Shown here piece by piece: positions 34,346 to 46,688 of a stretch of 64,000 nt of DNA. Below the pieces are notes generated by a model. That model was not told where the DNA came from and ran no database searches. It saw nothing but the letters and a program-made list of their open reading frames with translations. This DNA is from Distichodus sexfasciatus (lineage: Eukaryota > Chordata > Actinopteri > Characiformes > Distichodontidae): positions 1 to 64,000 of the forward strand of contig JAVGVS010000660.1 of assembly GCA_032718565.1 (NCBI GenBank), given 5' to 3'. The position numbers were made by a program, and so were the translations under genes. Position 1 is the first letter of the stretch. Every line of letters begins with the position of its first letter.

Positions 34346-34961
34346 AGACGAGTGTGGGTCAAGACGGTGGTCATGAGGTGTTGGCTGATGTTCATTTTCA
34401 GGTTTTGTAGCTGTGGCATGACTCTGAAGGACATGAGTCTTGAGCGAATGGGGAAAGAACGAGGGATGAGAGAAGCAAGAAAAAGACGAGTGAAAACAGA
34501 TTGAGACGCGTGTTCAGTGAGGTGGCACCGCGTTGACCGTGTTGACGGATGGAAAAATGGACAGAACTCGTGAACGAGTGCACCGTGATGGGCCGCACGC
34601 TGTAGAGTTGGAACGAAGCTTCCAGCACAGAAAGAGATTTGAATGTAGTAAAAAATGGACTTCGAAAGTAACTTGAGGTCAGTGTGGTTTGTATTGCTTA
34701 ACATTGCAAAAAAAAAAAAGCCGGGGGGGGGATTGTGCCCCTTTAAGCCTGAAAAGCGGGTCAGAAGATTTGTGTCAGGGCCTACACATGACCACAAGAA
34801 GTGTGTGTGTGTGTGTGTGTGTGTGTTCAGGGACAGCGCAATGCCAGCAGTGAACACTGCTGCACTTATGAAATGGGGGTCGTAATTGTATTTTCTTTCC
34901 CTTGACAGTCTCTTTGAGCTCCGGCGAGCTGTGCTGGCCCAACATGCGCATTATTAAAATG

Positions 34962-34996
<35 letters not shown>

Positions 34997-35390
34997 GCAA
35001 TTTGCAGGGAAAACAAGACAAGTAGCCAATTTCCTAATGTCCGGGCGGCAACAAAGGTGCAAAGAAACACCTCCGAGTGCTGCAGTAACCATGCAAATCT
35101 GGAAATGAGGTGAAACCGTTCCTGGAGAAACCTGCGTAACTCGATTTCCACAAAGAATCTGCATCGACGTTTAGTTTAAATCACGTTTGGGGAAAAAACG
35201 AATATGTATGTTTTACTCGAATGAATCGAAACAATCGTTAGAACGAAAGTCAATCAGGATCAGCTGCCAGAAATTTGACTTTACATAATATTGTGTTAGC
35301 GATGGCACCGATAGCGACTCAAGTGGCTGCATCGTGTAGCGGTGGCACTGGGTGTTTAACAGTATTTACGTCAAGTTTTTCCTTAATTTA
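34346..35390. other. Non-genic stretch with two GT microsatellites
   Basis: (GT)n at 34,801-34,827 and 34,964-34,993, and a poly-A/poly-G at 34,708-34,730. 35,293-35,345 (ATGGCACCGATAGCGACTCA ... GTGGCACTGGG) matches the left interior of the hAT element at 62,708, so a hAT fragment is present. A 181-codon minus frame across 34,312-34,857 shows no domain. Confidence 0.55.
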
Positions 35391-35587
35391 CATTTACAGC
35401 ATTTAGCGGACGCTCTTATCCAGAGCGACTTACATACCCTAATTTCAGGGATAGTTCCCGTGAGATCGACTTAGGGTTAAGGGTCTTGGTCAGGGACCCA
35501 CCGTTGGTAACGTCAGAGGTCGGATTTGAACCCACAACCTCTTGGTCCAAAGGCGAGTGTCCTGCCACTAGGCCACTAACACCCACC
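35391..35587 (-). mobile_element. tRNA-derived SINE of the CATTTAGCGGACGC family
   Basis: On the minus strand: head TAGTGGCCTAGTGGCAGGAC (A-box), GGTTCAAATCC (B-box), body ACCCTAAGTCGATCTC, and end AGTCGCTCTGGATAAGAGCG then TCCGCTAAATGCTG. CCTTAAT occurs just outside both ends and could be a short target duplication. Confidence 0.85.
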
Positions 35588-35692
35588 TTAATCATAACGG
35601 AATAATCAGAGTAAAGGTGGTCCGTTTCAGCCCTTAAAGCGAACTCAGATCGATTGGTCAGCATTTCTTACGTACATGGGAACACGTCAAAC

Positions 35693-36119
35693 CAGGGCAT
35701 TAACGACTTTAACGAATAGTTTCAGACCGACTTATCCGTCAATAAAGTCGAAGTCGAGTCAACAAGTCGTTTGATGACGTCATCACACAGACGCAGCGGA
35801 GGAACACAGGGCTAACAATGAGCAACTAAAGTTCTCTGTAACATTAACAGTCAACATGACAATTAAACAAAACAAAACACCGTCTTGTGTTTAAATCCCC
35901 CTCGCGCCAACGTTCCCGCCCTTTTTATGAAGCGACTATAATCATTGGTTGAGTCAAGGTACGCATAAGCCAATCAGAGGCAGAGATTGATTTGCGTACA
36001 CAAGCGCGCACACAGAGAGAGGAAAAAAAACACACGGCTTCTCGACTTCTCTCAGGGGTCGTCGACTTGTGCCTCTGACGTCGACGCGTCGACAAATCAG
36101 CTTTTCTGTTAATGCCCTA
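35693..36119. mobile_element. Short hAT-like element (427 bp)
   Basis: Left end CAGGGCATTAACGACT and right end TGTTAATGCCCTA are inverted. Flanking 8-mers CGTCAAAC (35,685-35,692) and CGCCCAAC (36,120-36,127) agree at six of eight positions, as for an old target duplication. The interior has GTCGAC-rich sequence near both ends. No coding capacity. Confidence 0.6.
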
Positions 36120-36127
36120 CGCCCAAC

Positions 36128-36545
36128 GAACTCAGACCCCTCGGAAACGAACCCAACTGAGACCACATCGGGAGGCGGTCTCAGTCCGGTTCGCTTAAAG
36201 TCCGCGGCACGGTTTGTTTAACTCGCGCCTTATGAACAAACACAAAGCGCTCCTGGTTCGCTTCGACCGTTTTTGTTCGAAGTGAAAACTACCCAGAATG
36301 CAAAGCAGTAAAGGTCTGAGAGCTCCATAAGAATTAAGTATGAACGGAAAACGTACTGAGGCCCCATCTGAGCCGAAGTGGAGCAGAAAGAGAACTGAGT
36401 CGCCTTTCAAATGAACTCACAGTGTGAACATAAAAAGAACCGAGTTCCCTTTCTGTGGGTCCACTTTTTGGACCACTTCTAGAGGACGGAGTTCGGTTCC
36501 TTTAAAGAGGACCATATGTGAAAACACTCTAAAACGCAACTTGTT
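36128..36545. repeat. Degenerate interspersed repeat (GAACTCAGTGTGAAC type)
   Basis: Multiple GTTCGCTT / GAACCGAGTTC / ACTGAGTCGCC motifs in both orientations give a foldback-like character. It sits directly against the 427-bp hAT element. Family not identified. Confidence 0.35.
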
Positions 36546-36549
36546 CATT

Positions 36550-36657
36550 AAAACCTGGTATCGGATCAGTACTCGGGATCGGCCGATACCCACGGTCCAA
36601 GTATCGGCATCGGTATCGGAACTGAAAAAATCGGATCGGTGCATCCCTCGCCCGTCT
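36550..36657 (+). mobile_element. hAT-like right-end fragment
   Basis: GGATCGGCCGATACCCACGG ... GTATCGGCATCGGTATCGGA ... ATCGGATCGGTGCATCCCT is the same end type as at 30,042. Confidence 0.55.
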
Positions 36658-38031
36658 CACAAATATGTGCACTCTTTCACTGTAAACAAAAACCATATTT
36701 AGAGCACGAACAAAAAAAACCCAAAACAAAATAATTGATCATTAATCATAATTCCAGTCTAAGATTAAGCCTAGTCCGAGACTAACTTTGACTTTCAGTG
36801 GTAAATCTCCAATTTAGTCCTAAACCTAGGCTTAAGCCACGTTCAAGAATTTGGCCCAAAATGGTTTAAATTAATCTTGATATTGGTTTGAGATCGTCTC
36901 GTCCCAGCTCTAGTTAGAAGTTAAAATCATCATCGATCATAGCCATCAATATCTGATGTGTTTTCCCTGATAAATTAATTTTTTTACCAAATTTGAGCCT
37001 TGCTTTTTAATACTCTATTTTCTTACGAGTGACATCGTTCTGAGACCGAAGCTAGTTCCAGTGCAGAGGTGAATTCTTACAAACACACACACACGCACAC
37101 ACACACGCACACACACACTCTCTCGTTGCCATTCGTTAAGGTGAGAGCATCCGATAAAACACACACCCCATCGCACCAAATAAATATCCGCAAGGCAGGA
37201 TGTGCTACAGCTTCCCGGTGAACTCTTCTCTCTCACACACACACACACACACAAGTACAAGAGGCAGATGCTCGTATTAACGCGCAAAAAAAAAAAAAAA
37301 AAAGCCTGGGGCAGAGATTCCGCAGCTCGACCTCGTCTCTGTTTCTTTTTAAACGCTTAATTTCTTTACGCTCGGCAGGTGCTCATCAAAGCCGAGGCCG
37401 GCTTTTAAAAAAATAACAATAAAAATTACGAGGCATCGGCTTCGAGAAGTCCGTTTTTTCAGGCTGGAATAACAAGACAAACGCACACAAGGGATCTAAA
37501 AAAGAAGGGAAAACAGCAGCGCAGTCTCCTACACGTCGCCCTGAGGCTTTGGCAGATCAAACGGCGCTTAAAAGCGGATACGAAGACAGAAATAACTCTG
37601 GAAAAAAACCAAAAGTTTGGTAGAGGCAGCTGTCGATGACGTCGCGGCGTGTTACTACTTAAAAAAAAATTGGAAAGACGAGCGTATAGACTGGGAACGG
37701 CGTGTTACGCAGCGGCAATTACGGCAGCTAATGAGGCAGGATGCTGTTGGATTTAGTTACAGGTACAAGGGGATTGTTTACTACGGGAAAGGCAAAGCGG
37801 ATTATTTTCTTCTTTTGCCGCAAGCTGTGGCTTTTTTTTTTTTTTTAAATTTTTGATCTATCAGAAGGGTAGAAAGCATGGCTGGTTTTTAAAAAAGGAA
37901 TGTAAAGAATGAGCTTATAACCAGCAAAAAATGATATAATATAAATAATGGTTTAAAATAATTTTGCCTATTTTTGGAAAAACAAAAAGTGTAAAATAAC
38001 ACTTGTGATGGTAAAATCTTGTGTCCCCCCA
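36658..38031. other. Non-genic stretch with CA microsatellites
   Basis: (CA)n at 37,082-37,119 and 37,232-37,253, and a poly-A at 37,285-37,304. 37,680-37,770 holds TAAT-bearing single-copy sequence. A 90-codon minus frame is C/V-rich from the CA tract. No gene seen. Confidence 0.5.
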
Positions 38032-38273
38032 GCTGGGGCGGCTGGAAGCGTAACGGTTAGGGTGTTCTCCCCGTGATCGGAAGCTTGCCGATTCGAATCC
38101 CGGACCGGCAACGGTACCACTGATGTACTCATGAGCAAAGGTACCGTCCCCAAGCGCTGATACTGCCCACTGCTCCTTCACGGACGGGTCAAAGGCAGAG
38201 GTTACATTGGGTTGTGGTGGACTGTGTGCTGTGCTGTGTTCACACTGACATAATCACTCACTTTCACTGTCAC
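38032..38273 (+). mobile_element. tRNA-derived SINE, full length
   Basis: Head GGAAGCGTAACGGTTAGGGT (A-box), GATTCGAATCCCGG (B-box), body GATGTACTCATGAGCAAAGG, GGACGGGTCAAAGGCAGAGG, tail CATAATCACTCACTTTCACT. Confidence 0.9.
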
Positions 38274-38889
38274 TTTGCAGAAATCTTCATTCCTAAAAGC
38301 AGCACAAATTCCACAAATTATTAACGGCCATCGTTCACCAAGCGTTCTTGAATTAAAACCCACTTACGCAAAAATTCACAAATATTCTGACATTCACCGA
38401 TGTTTTCTTCCTTGAGATTAAGAAGACGTTAAGACGACGCAGGAAACGTGATAAAAACGCCTCATATATACCTTTAAAAAACAATAACCAAATGATTAAT
38501 GGTTAATAGTGGTTTTGTTTCCATTCATTTTAATCAAGGGGACAAACTTTCACATTTTTCCACAACTTTGACTTGCAAGAAAACGCCTAAAAACACAACT
38601 TTCATCACATTTTTTAAAAAGAAGCTGCCACAAAATTGGCATTTTAGGCCCCAACAGTCTCAAAAAAAGGCTCTGGTAGGGCTATTTAATGTGCTATGTA
38701 AGAAAATTTGAGAAAAAAATCTAAGAAAATAGTGAATACAGCTTAATTTTTGTTACATTTTAAACATTTTAGAGAAACATTGACACATTTTCCATTTATA
38801 GCAAAGTCGTAAATGCACAGTATATAAGTAGAGACAAGATGACGTTTTTACAATACAAAGACTAAAATAAAAAAAATATTTTTTTAAAA
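38274..38889. other. Single-copy, A/T-leaning stretch
   Basis: No gene or repeat period seen before the array begins. Confidence 0.5.
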
Positions 38890-39490
38890 ATGTGTTAATA
38901 AAAAAACCTGTATATGTGTAAACAGGCCCTTTTTTACCGAATGTTGTGTAAACAAAATTAAAAAATAAACGTATAAAAAATGTGTTAATAAAAATACCTG
39001 CATACGTGTAAACAGGCCCTTTTTTTACCGAATGTTGTGTAAACAAAATTTAAAAATAAACATGTTTAAAAAATGTGTTTATAAAAATACCTGCATACGT
39101 GTAAACAGGCCCTTTTTTTACCGAATGTTGTGTAAACACAATTAAAAAATAAACATAAAAATGCGTTTATAAAAATACCTGCATACATGTAAACAGGCCC
39201 TTTTTTTACCAAATGTTGTGTAAACACAATTAAAAAATAAACGTATAAAAAATGTGTTTATAAAAATACCTGCATACGTGTGTGTAAACAGGCCCTTTTT
39301 TTAACCGAATGTTGTGTAAACAAAATAAAAAAATAAACATGTTTAAAAAATGTGTTTATAAAAATACCTGCGTACGTGTAAACAGGCCCTTTTTTACCGA
39401 ATGTTGTGTAAACACAATTAAAAAATAAACGTATAAAAAATGCATTTATAAAAATACCTGCGTACGTGTAAACATGCGTGTAAAAAAGAC
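38890..39490. repeat. 90-bp tandem array, seven copies
   Basis: ACCTG unit starts fall at 38,906, 38,996, 39,089, 39,177, 39,268, 39,366 and 39,456, a period close to 90. Each unit carries GTGTAAACAGGCCC, a poly-T of 6-8, CCGAATGTTGTGTAAAC and an A-rich half. Because 90 is a multiple of three, a minus-strand frame reads a repeated VYTYAGIFINTFF peptide across several units. I regard this as incidental. Confidence 0.95.
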
Positions 39491-40004
39491 ACGGAATAAA
39501 CACATAAATCAACTATAAAATACGGCTACAGCTAGAAAAAGAGACTTAATTTAGGACAGTTCAGGAGCAGGACTGTACGTCTCCATTGTCCACTCGTAAA
39601 ACCTTTACAACATCACTAATTCAATTGTATGTGACTTTGGTGCTCATTCCAGTCCCGGAAACGCACGGTGGGTAATCAGGTCGGGGCCGTGGAGCTGTGG
39701 AATGTTAGTGTTTGACTTGGACGTGCTGATGTAGTGTTCCACAGCGCTGACTCAGCAGTGGAGGATGGACTCGGGCCTGGGTGTCTGTTAGAGCGCTGTA
39801 ACGCTGCAGCTGGCGGCTTTACGTCGTCCCCGCATGGCTTAGTGATTTAAGACGCTTCCGTAGCGTGCCAATCTGATAGCGTCGGTGTCGAACTGTGCTG
39901 ACTCAAGCTATCGATGCTTTCTTTAGTTTAGCGTTGTAGGTTTAAATTGGCACAAGAGACAAATCTCCGTGAAAACACGGTGAAATATCGGAACTGGTAC
40001 AAAC
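39491..40004. other. Single-copy stretch, no gene seen
   Basis: Mixed sequence with no recognised feature. Confidence 0.5.
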
Positions 40005-40856
40005 TAGGGACGTACGATAGGGGAGTTATTGACCGATGCCGGTATCGGATATTTTCATGCTTATTTCTGGCGATACCGATACTGATAAATGAGGAAGTCA
40101 GAGTCGAGAAGGTGCAAATAGATGTAGCCAACCACTGTCATATAGAAGTTACTGTTCTGTCGCTGTTCTGATTTGTGGAATCTTGACCAATATCAGATAA
40201 ATATCAGAATGCGATGCTCGGACCCATGCTAGGGCGCGATATTTTCAGCGATATTATTTGATAGCGTATTTATTATGCATTAGGAAGAGTCAGCTAACTG
40301 CGCCAGGTGTCAAAAAGTCCGACTGGGCTTTATATCTGTATCTTAAAATGTGGCGTTATGCAATAATCCGCAGGAAATTCTGGCTAGCGCAGTGGAACTT
40401 TCATAGACAAAATCTCGTCTTTGCACTCAACTCTGCCTGCGTCTTCCGAAAATTGTTAACTAAGATGCGTGTTTGCCTCACTTAGCAAATGCGAGCTTGC
40501 ACGTGAGCTGTGTCCCCATGCTGCGTACTACACGCGCTGTAGTAGTCTGCATCTCAGAAATAGCTGGAGTTGTATCTTTAATGGCTCTCTACGCACTAGG
40601 TAGTGCACGTGGAGAGTCATACGCGTCCTATTCGACTTGGTACACCACATAGGGCAGGAAGTGACTGTTTCTTTAAGTGTTGTGCAATGCTCCGCCCCCT
40701 CGCTCCACTCTGCTTTCACGCTCGCTTATTTCATCCGTGTTAAAATAACTAGTAGTTATAAGTGTTGACTTTGTGCCAAATTGCGCTCGCACTCGACTTT
40801 GCCTCACTCGTTTATCTGCGTATAAGATAGAAGCATGAAAAATATCGGATAACATT
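40005..40856 (+). mobile_element. hAT-like non-autonomous transposon, family copy B
   Basis: It begins TAGGGACGTACGATAGGGGA. 40,005-40,115 is an inverted counterpart of the right end of copy A (GATACCGATACTGATAAATG, then AGGAAGTCAGAGTCGAG), so the family has terminal inverted repeats of ~100 bp. The interior (TACGCACTAGGTAGTGCACG, GACTTGGTACACCACATAGG) aligns with copy A. The right end is decayed and abuts an L2-tailed fragment. Confidence 0.7.
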
Positions 40857-40970
40857 AATTCGTTCATTCATTATCCGATCCGTTTCATCCCAACTAGCGT
40901 CATGGGGAACCGGGCGGGGCGAGACAACCTGGACGAGCGCCAGCTAACGCCGCAGGGCAAAATCAACTGA
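40857..40970 (-). mobile_element. L2-tailed element, 3' fragment
   Basis: ATTCGTTCATTCATTATCCG, then AACCGGGCGGGGCGAGACAA, CGCCAGCTAACGCCGCAGGG: the decayed 3' end of the family, reversed. Confidence 0.6.
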
Positions 40971-42185
40971 TATTTCCATATGGTGCGATTTGGGTATGAA
41001 GGCGTGTAAAGCGTAACACCACTGCAAATGTTTCCGCCGTGTCATCCTGGCTGTCAGTATGCTGTTTACGGGAATTTGCTGTGTAAATTCCATTCTAAGT
41101 TAATGTTGTGTAGCGTGCCGTTAAACCTCTGTACGACTGCAATGTCCGACTCAGCCGTTAAAGCTGCTCTTAACGTTCCATGAAATAAGTGTTTGAGAAT
41201 ATGTTACGGCGGTACTCTGGCTTATTCTGCATTGTTAAAAGAACACATATATATATATATATATAAATATATAAATATATATATATATAAATATTATTTA
41301 TTTATTTATTTATCGAAGTAGGCCCTAAATCTCTCGTCAGACATGTAGGTGTTAGGCGGGTTCAGCATCGCGTGGCTGCTGGCCGAATCTCGCTACATTC
41401 AGATGAAGGCCACCGTATATCCGCTGGGTAAAGCAGAGATGAAGAAGAGGTCACTTTCCTTTTGAAAAAGCTGTAAAAGCGGAAAAGTCGGTATATCACT
41501 GGCTGTTACCAGACATGCAGATGTTAGATGAGTTAGCGTCTGGCAGGCGCTTCCCAACGAGGGTCGTTCAGCAAAAGGTCGTTTTCAGTTTTAACTCATC
41601 TAAACTCGCCGAGCTTCCACTGGCGGAGAGGAAGAAGGAATAACAGCACCGGAGCAAGCGGACGGCATCCGTGGCTAAGATAAATGTAACGTCGTGATTA
41701 AAATGTAAATGAACATTTGAAAGTGGACCCAAATATATTTTTCCCAGCAGAACAGCCACCTTTTAATGTCAATTACAAATTTGGGAGGCGGTGCCTAAAG
41801 CCCCCTTGAGAGAACAAACATTTCAGCCAGTGAACAAGCTGGCAGGCTGATGAAAGATGGGGAGTCGAAGCGCCAGGTGGCAGTGTGGTGTGGCCAAGAA
41901 CACGGTAGAACAGGGAGATTAAGTTATTAGGGTACGCGTTTGTTCTCCTCAGTTGAAGAAAGAACACGTTGCCATGACTAATTCATTAACACACCACCAG
42001 GCTAGATAAGATCTTCATTTGCAAAGAGCTCGAGCTTCATTTATATCAGTGCAAGCGGTTGTGTGTTACTGAGTCGCGCTTGAATAATGAGAAAAAGCAT
42101 ATTTATATATATGGATTCGCCAATGAAATTCAGTTTTGTCTTAAATTGTGATTTTTAGTATCAAATCTGTATCAAATTCTCTCTT
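40971..42185. other. Non-genic stretch with AT microsatellite
   Basis: (AT)n with (ATTT)n at 41,249-41,315. Otherwise mixed sequence. 41,330-41,600 contains two related passages (GTCAGACATGTAGGTGTTAG and ACCAGACATGCAGATGTTAG), perhaps a small duplication. Confidence 0.5.
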
Positions 42186-43210
42186 GGAACAGTGAAGGTT
42201 CTTCTAAAGGCGTCTCTTGGAACGTTCAAGGTTTGTGTCGGAGTCTCTTGGAACGTTCAAGGTTGTGTCGGAGTCTCTTGGAACGTTCAAGTTTGTGTCG
42301 GAGTCTCCTGGAGCGTTCAAGGTTGTGTAGTCTCTTGGAGCGTTCAAGTTTGTGTCGAGTCTCCTGCGACGTTCAAGTTTGTGTCGAGTCTCCTGGGCGT
42401 TCAAGTTTATGTCAGTCTCCTGGGCGTTCAGGATTTGTGTCGGAGTCTCTTGGGCAGTTCAAGTTTGTCTGAAATCTCTTCAGAACGTTCCAGGTTTGTC
42501 TCGAGAAGTCTCTTAAGAACATTCAAGGTTTTGTCTCGTAGTGTCTTGGAACGTTCGAGTTTGCCTTGGTGTCTCTTGAAACATTCAAGTTTTGTCTCGG
42601 AGTCACTTGGAGCATTCAATGTTTGTCAGGGCCTCTTAAGAAACATTCAGGTTGTCTCCAGACTCTCTTGGAATATTCAAGAGTTTGTCTTAGAATCTTG
42701 GAACGTTCAAGATTTGTCTTAAGAAGTCTCTTGGAACGTCAGGGTTTGTCTCTGAGTCTCTTGGAATGTTCAAGGTTTGTCTCGGAGTCTCTTGGAACGT
42801 TCAAGATTTGTCTTAAGTAGTCTCTTGGAACGTTCAAGGTTTGTCTCGGAGTCTCTTAGAACATTAGGTTCGTCTCAAGAAGTCTCTTGGAATATGAGGG
42901 TTTGTCTCTGAGGTCTCTTGGAATGTTCAAGGTTTGTCTCAGAGTCTTGGGCGTTCAAGATTTGTCTTAAGTAATCTCTTGGAACATTCAAGGTTTGTCT
43001 CAAAGTCTCTTGGAATGTCCAAAGTTTCTCTCGGAGTCTCTTAGAACATTAGGTTCATCTCAAGAAGTCTCTTGGAACGTCAGGGTTTGTCTCTGAGTCT
43101 CTTGGAATGTTCAAGGTTTGTCTCGAAGTCTCTTGGAACGTTCAAGGTTTGTCTCGAAGTCTCTTGGAACGTTCAAGGTTTGTCTCAGGTAGTCTCTTGG
43201 AACTTAATAA
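42186..43210. repeat. 31-bp tandem array, block 1
   Basis: About 33 copies of AGTCTCTTGGAACGTTCAAG then GTTTGTCTCGG. Higher-order structure is visible: the variant GTCTCTTGGAACGTCAGGGT recurs near 42,726, 42,887 and 43,068, and TCTTAGAACATTAGGTTC near 42,853 and 43,040. A 176-codon plus frame across it is repeat translation. Confidence 0.95.
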
Positions 43211-44187
43211 GCATCTTTGTGAGTAAATTTGACTTCTCTATATCACATCCAAAATAAGCAAGGAATGTACGGAGAAAAAGTTGGGGCCAAACTACCCAGA
43301 AAAATAGGTGTCGTGATAAGAATTTGATGAAGAAAATGCTTGTTAAGCAAAAATTTTTTCCAAGATTTGTACAAAAACACAACTGAAAGTATAGGCATTA
43401 AAGCATGCAGTTTTGAAACTGTGTAGAAATGGGTTTAAAACAGTTCATAATGTTGCCCCCAGACTTGGCACCTGGGAGCGCTGCAACAACGGCAGAAGTT
43501 GGGCTCTTATACTAAGTGTTACTCACTTCTTGAGACCACCAGGCTTCAAATACCACTTGCATGAAAAGGACAAAAAGTGCAGATATTTATTTTATCATCT
43601 TGATACAGGGTAGTGGAAACTATTTGGCGGCAGGTGCGGCTCAGCACCACAAAAGGACTCAGGCAGTGCGTTCACCAATGTTTTAAGAAAAAAACAAACG
43701 CTCGGCCACGGAGATAAGATAAGAGGGGAGTAGTACGGCTGCTCGTCGGAGATAAGAAGTGACTAATTCCCCTTGTCTCAGGGGCAGCAGTTACACCCGA
43801 ATCCCACCGCACTGGCTGATGACGGGACGCAACTGTGAAGCCAATCTCCCAGAAAAAGGACCTGGCAGAAGCGTTTTCCTGCAGGAACTGCTCCCAGTTT
43901 TTTTTTTTTATGAGGAGGGCTGAAGGGCATGCGCGATTAAAGATGAAGTATAAGCCTCGTCCTCACTTGGCGGTTTCTTGGTCTGCTGTTTGTATTAAAT
44001 TAACGCGTTGCAGCCACCGCGATGAAAGGGCAGAAATGTCAAAATGTCAGTGGCAATTTCTAGAAACTGCACACCAAAAACATTAGGGTATGTCGATGCA
44101 TTTATTACACTCAGGGTGAATTGAATAGAAAGTGCCGAGGAGGGGCAAGGTGCCCTGTTGGTGCTGCCTGGCACCAGGAACTGTGAA
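43211..44187. other. Non-repeat spacer, no gene seen
   Basis: Single-copy sequence. It and the SINE that follows separate the two blocks of the 31-bp array. Confidence 0.5.
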
Positions 44188-44445
44188 TGTGAGTGATTAT
44201 TTGTCATTGTGAACACAGCACAGTACACAGTGCACCACAACCAATGTGACCTCTGCATTTAACCCATCCATGAGAAGGAGCAGTGGGCAGCTGACATGGG
44301 CAGTGCCAGGGAACAGTGCTCAGGAGACAGTACCTTGTTCTGGAGTATCTTGAGTGAAGTGCGTTGACGTGATCGAGATTCAAACTGGCGACCTTCCACG
44401 ATCCTGGGAAGCGTGTGGTGTATGAACCATTAAGCTAACAGCCGT
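44188..44445 (-). mobile_element. tRNA-derived SINE, diverged
   Basis: On the minus strand: head with GTTAGCTTAATGGTTCATAC, B-box AGTTTGAATCTCG, body with GGTACTGTCTCCTGAGCACT, GGATGGGTTAAATGCAGAGG, tail AATGACAAATAATCACTCAC. Confidence 0.8.
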
Positions 44446-44565
44446 AATGGTACCAACATGGGTACCAACAGTGTTGGTGATGTGAAGTTAGGATACTGAC
44501 TCTGGATGAAGAAGGTTGTGGGTTCAAATCCCTACCTCGAGTGCTACCTGATTGGGTCCCTGAGC

Positions 44566-44735
44566 AAAGACTCTCTTGGAATGTCCAAGTTTCTCTCGGA
44601 GTCTCTTGGAACATTAGAGTTCATCTCAAAGTCTCTTAGGCGTCAGGTTGCCTCTGAGTCTCTTGGAGCGTTCAAGGTTTGTCTCGGCTTGGAGCGTTCA
44701 AGGTTTGTCTCAAGTTTGCTCAAGGAGATTTGGAA
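44566..44735. repeat. 31-bp tandem array, block 2
   Basis: About five units. The order of variants (GAATGTCCAAGTTTCTCTCG, then GAACATTAGAGTTCATCTCA) matches 43,013-43,065 in block 1, so this is a displaced copy of that part of the array and not an independent expansion. Confidence 0.85.
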
Positions 44736-45527
44736 GCGAAGTCCTCCAGTTCCACACCTGGAATTCGGCCATCACCTGATGCTCTCGCTTGGCGGGTTGA
44801 AAAAAATACTCGAAGCGCGAGATCTTTCAGCGGTCGGTATTAAACACTGGCGTTCGCAAATAATTTCGTCTTCGGCTTGACGCGTGACTGGTGATGCCAC
44901 GTCCGTATTGATGATACATGGCAGCTTTCAATTCCATGAGAGCGGGACAAAAGCAAGCGCTTCAGACAAAGCAGCACGTCGGACTGTTTTCAGGCACCGC
45001 CAACTCTGCCATCATGTCAAATCAAGTTCGTACGGCTTCTTGCTCGTGAAAATAAAGGCGGTAGCCTCTATCATCAGCGTTAGGTCTCAAAGTCAATGAC
45101 GATTCTTGTTAAAGAATCTGTAAAATCAGTAGCACAGCAGGTATCAGTCTCTCTTACAGCAGTCCTAGCTCCTAATCCTACAGTATAATGTTCTCCGAGC
45201 ACCATTCATTCGTCAAGGCCCTCGTTGGTTCTTGTATCATTTTTTTTTCAACTTCCTCCCAACTTTGGGGATACTGCACACAGGGGTCAAGGGCTATGGA
45301 AACAGAACACTGCCATAAATATTCAGCTGGTGGTGCAGCATATGGGTGTCAAAAAGTCTTATATCACGATCAAGCCCAGTTTACAGTGAAGGGTAAGTGA
45401 ATGACATGATAGAATGGTTGAGATTTAAGAGGATTTGGGAGCAAGCCTTATTAAAAATCCAGCCACAAAGTTGTACTTGACAAGTGCTTGTGCGTCATGT
45501 CACTCAGCAGACTAAAGGGCGGTGCAA
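44736..45527. other. Single-copy stretch, no gene seen
   Basis: Short frames (60-70 codons) without recognised motifs. Confidence 0.5.
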
Positions 45528-45724
45528 ATCTTCACAGTCCAAAATATGCGCTATAGGTTGATTGGTGACCTCTAAATTGGTCCTTACGTGCGCCAGGTGT
45601 GATTGTGTGCCCTGTGGTGTGTGGACACCCACCCCGGGGTGACCCCCGCCTCGCACCCGTAGGCCCCGGGACAGGATCCGGTCCGGCTCCCGTGAGCACA
45701 ATTAAGCGGTTCAGATAATGAAAG
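45528..45724 (+). mobile_element. L2-tailed element, 5'-truncated
   Basis: CACAGTCCAAAATATGCGCT, TGGTGACCTCTAAATTGGTC, GTGCCCTGTGGTGTGTGGAC, GGGACAGGATCCGG and AATTAAGCGGTTCAGATAAT at the 3' end. Confidence 0.75.
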
Positions 45725-46299
45725 AAACAGTAAGAGGTATGTTGTAATTTTTTTATAACAGTAGTGTAGAATTCGAATGAGAAAGAAATACACCAATTAA
45801 AATTCCAGACTTAAATTATTTATGCTGCTGCTGCAGGAAGTGAGTGGTGGTGGTGGAATAAAAAGAAGAAAGCATGTGCCTCGGCTCCAGTAAAAGTCTG
45901 GTTCATCACTAGTGAAAATGTTCATTAAATTCTATAAAAATCCTCTCAGCACCAGCAAAGAAGGCGCAGTTCGGTTAATGTGGCCAGTAGCAGCAGCTGC
46001 TTTCCAAATATATATATATATATAGAAGAGAGAGAAAAAGGGAAAAAGAACTGAAACAAATCAATATTGGTCAGGGCATCCAACACGGCAAGTTGAAACT
46101 GACATAAAAAATAATTGAAAATGAGAATTGAAAGCAGCTCGATCGGATTTAATTTGGGATTTAGTTCTATGGGACCTTTCACTCTCTAAGCGATATAATT
46201 AAATGATTATGACCGTAAGCCAGAGCAAAACTCCATAAAGAAAACTCTGACATGTCATGTGCATCGAAGCAGTTTATGAGCAATAAAAAGAGAAGCGTG

Positions 46300-46365
<66 letters not shown>

Positions 46366-46465
46366 TATGGATGACAAAGTTATGTAATTATGAAGTTATA
46401 TACTCTTTATAGATGTCAAAAGCTTACTATTACATTGTTCGTGCAGGTTTAGTATACTGAAAAGT
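45725..46465. other. Non-genic stretch with AT microsatellites
   Basis: (AT)n at 46,010-46,023 and a long one at 46,298-46,361. No gene seen. Confidence 0.6.
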
Positions 46466-46688
46466 TTGTGATTATTTGTCATTGTGACACCACACCACAA
46501 CCACCGGCCACAGTGCACCACAATGACACGTGACCTCTGCATTTGACCCATCCGTGAAGAAGCAGTGGGCAGCTGACATGGACAGTGCCCAGAGACCAGT
46601 GCTTGGGGACGGTACCTTGCTCAGTGGTACTTTTACCGGTCCAAGATTCGAACCGGCGACCAAACCATTACATTATCGTCTGTCCCAT
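46466..46688 (-). mobile_element. tRNA-derived SINE, head partly lost
   Basis: On the minus strand: B-box GGTTCGAATCTTGG, GGTACCGTCCCCAAGCACTG, GCCCACTGCTTCTTCACGGA, GGGTCAAATGCAGAGGTCAC, and tail AATGACAAATAATCAC. A 10-20 base deletion removes part of the A-box region. Confidence 0.8.

Noticed and set aside
42192..42722. Plus-strand frame of 176 codons with repeated V-S-W-N-V-Q
   Set aside because: It is a direct reading of the 31-bp array.
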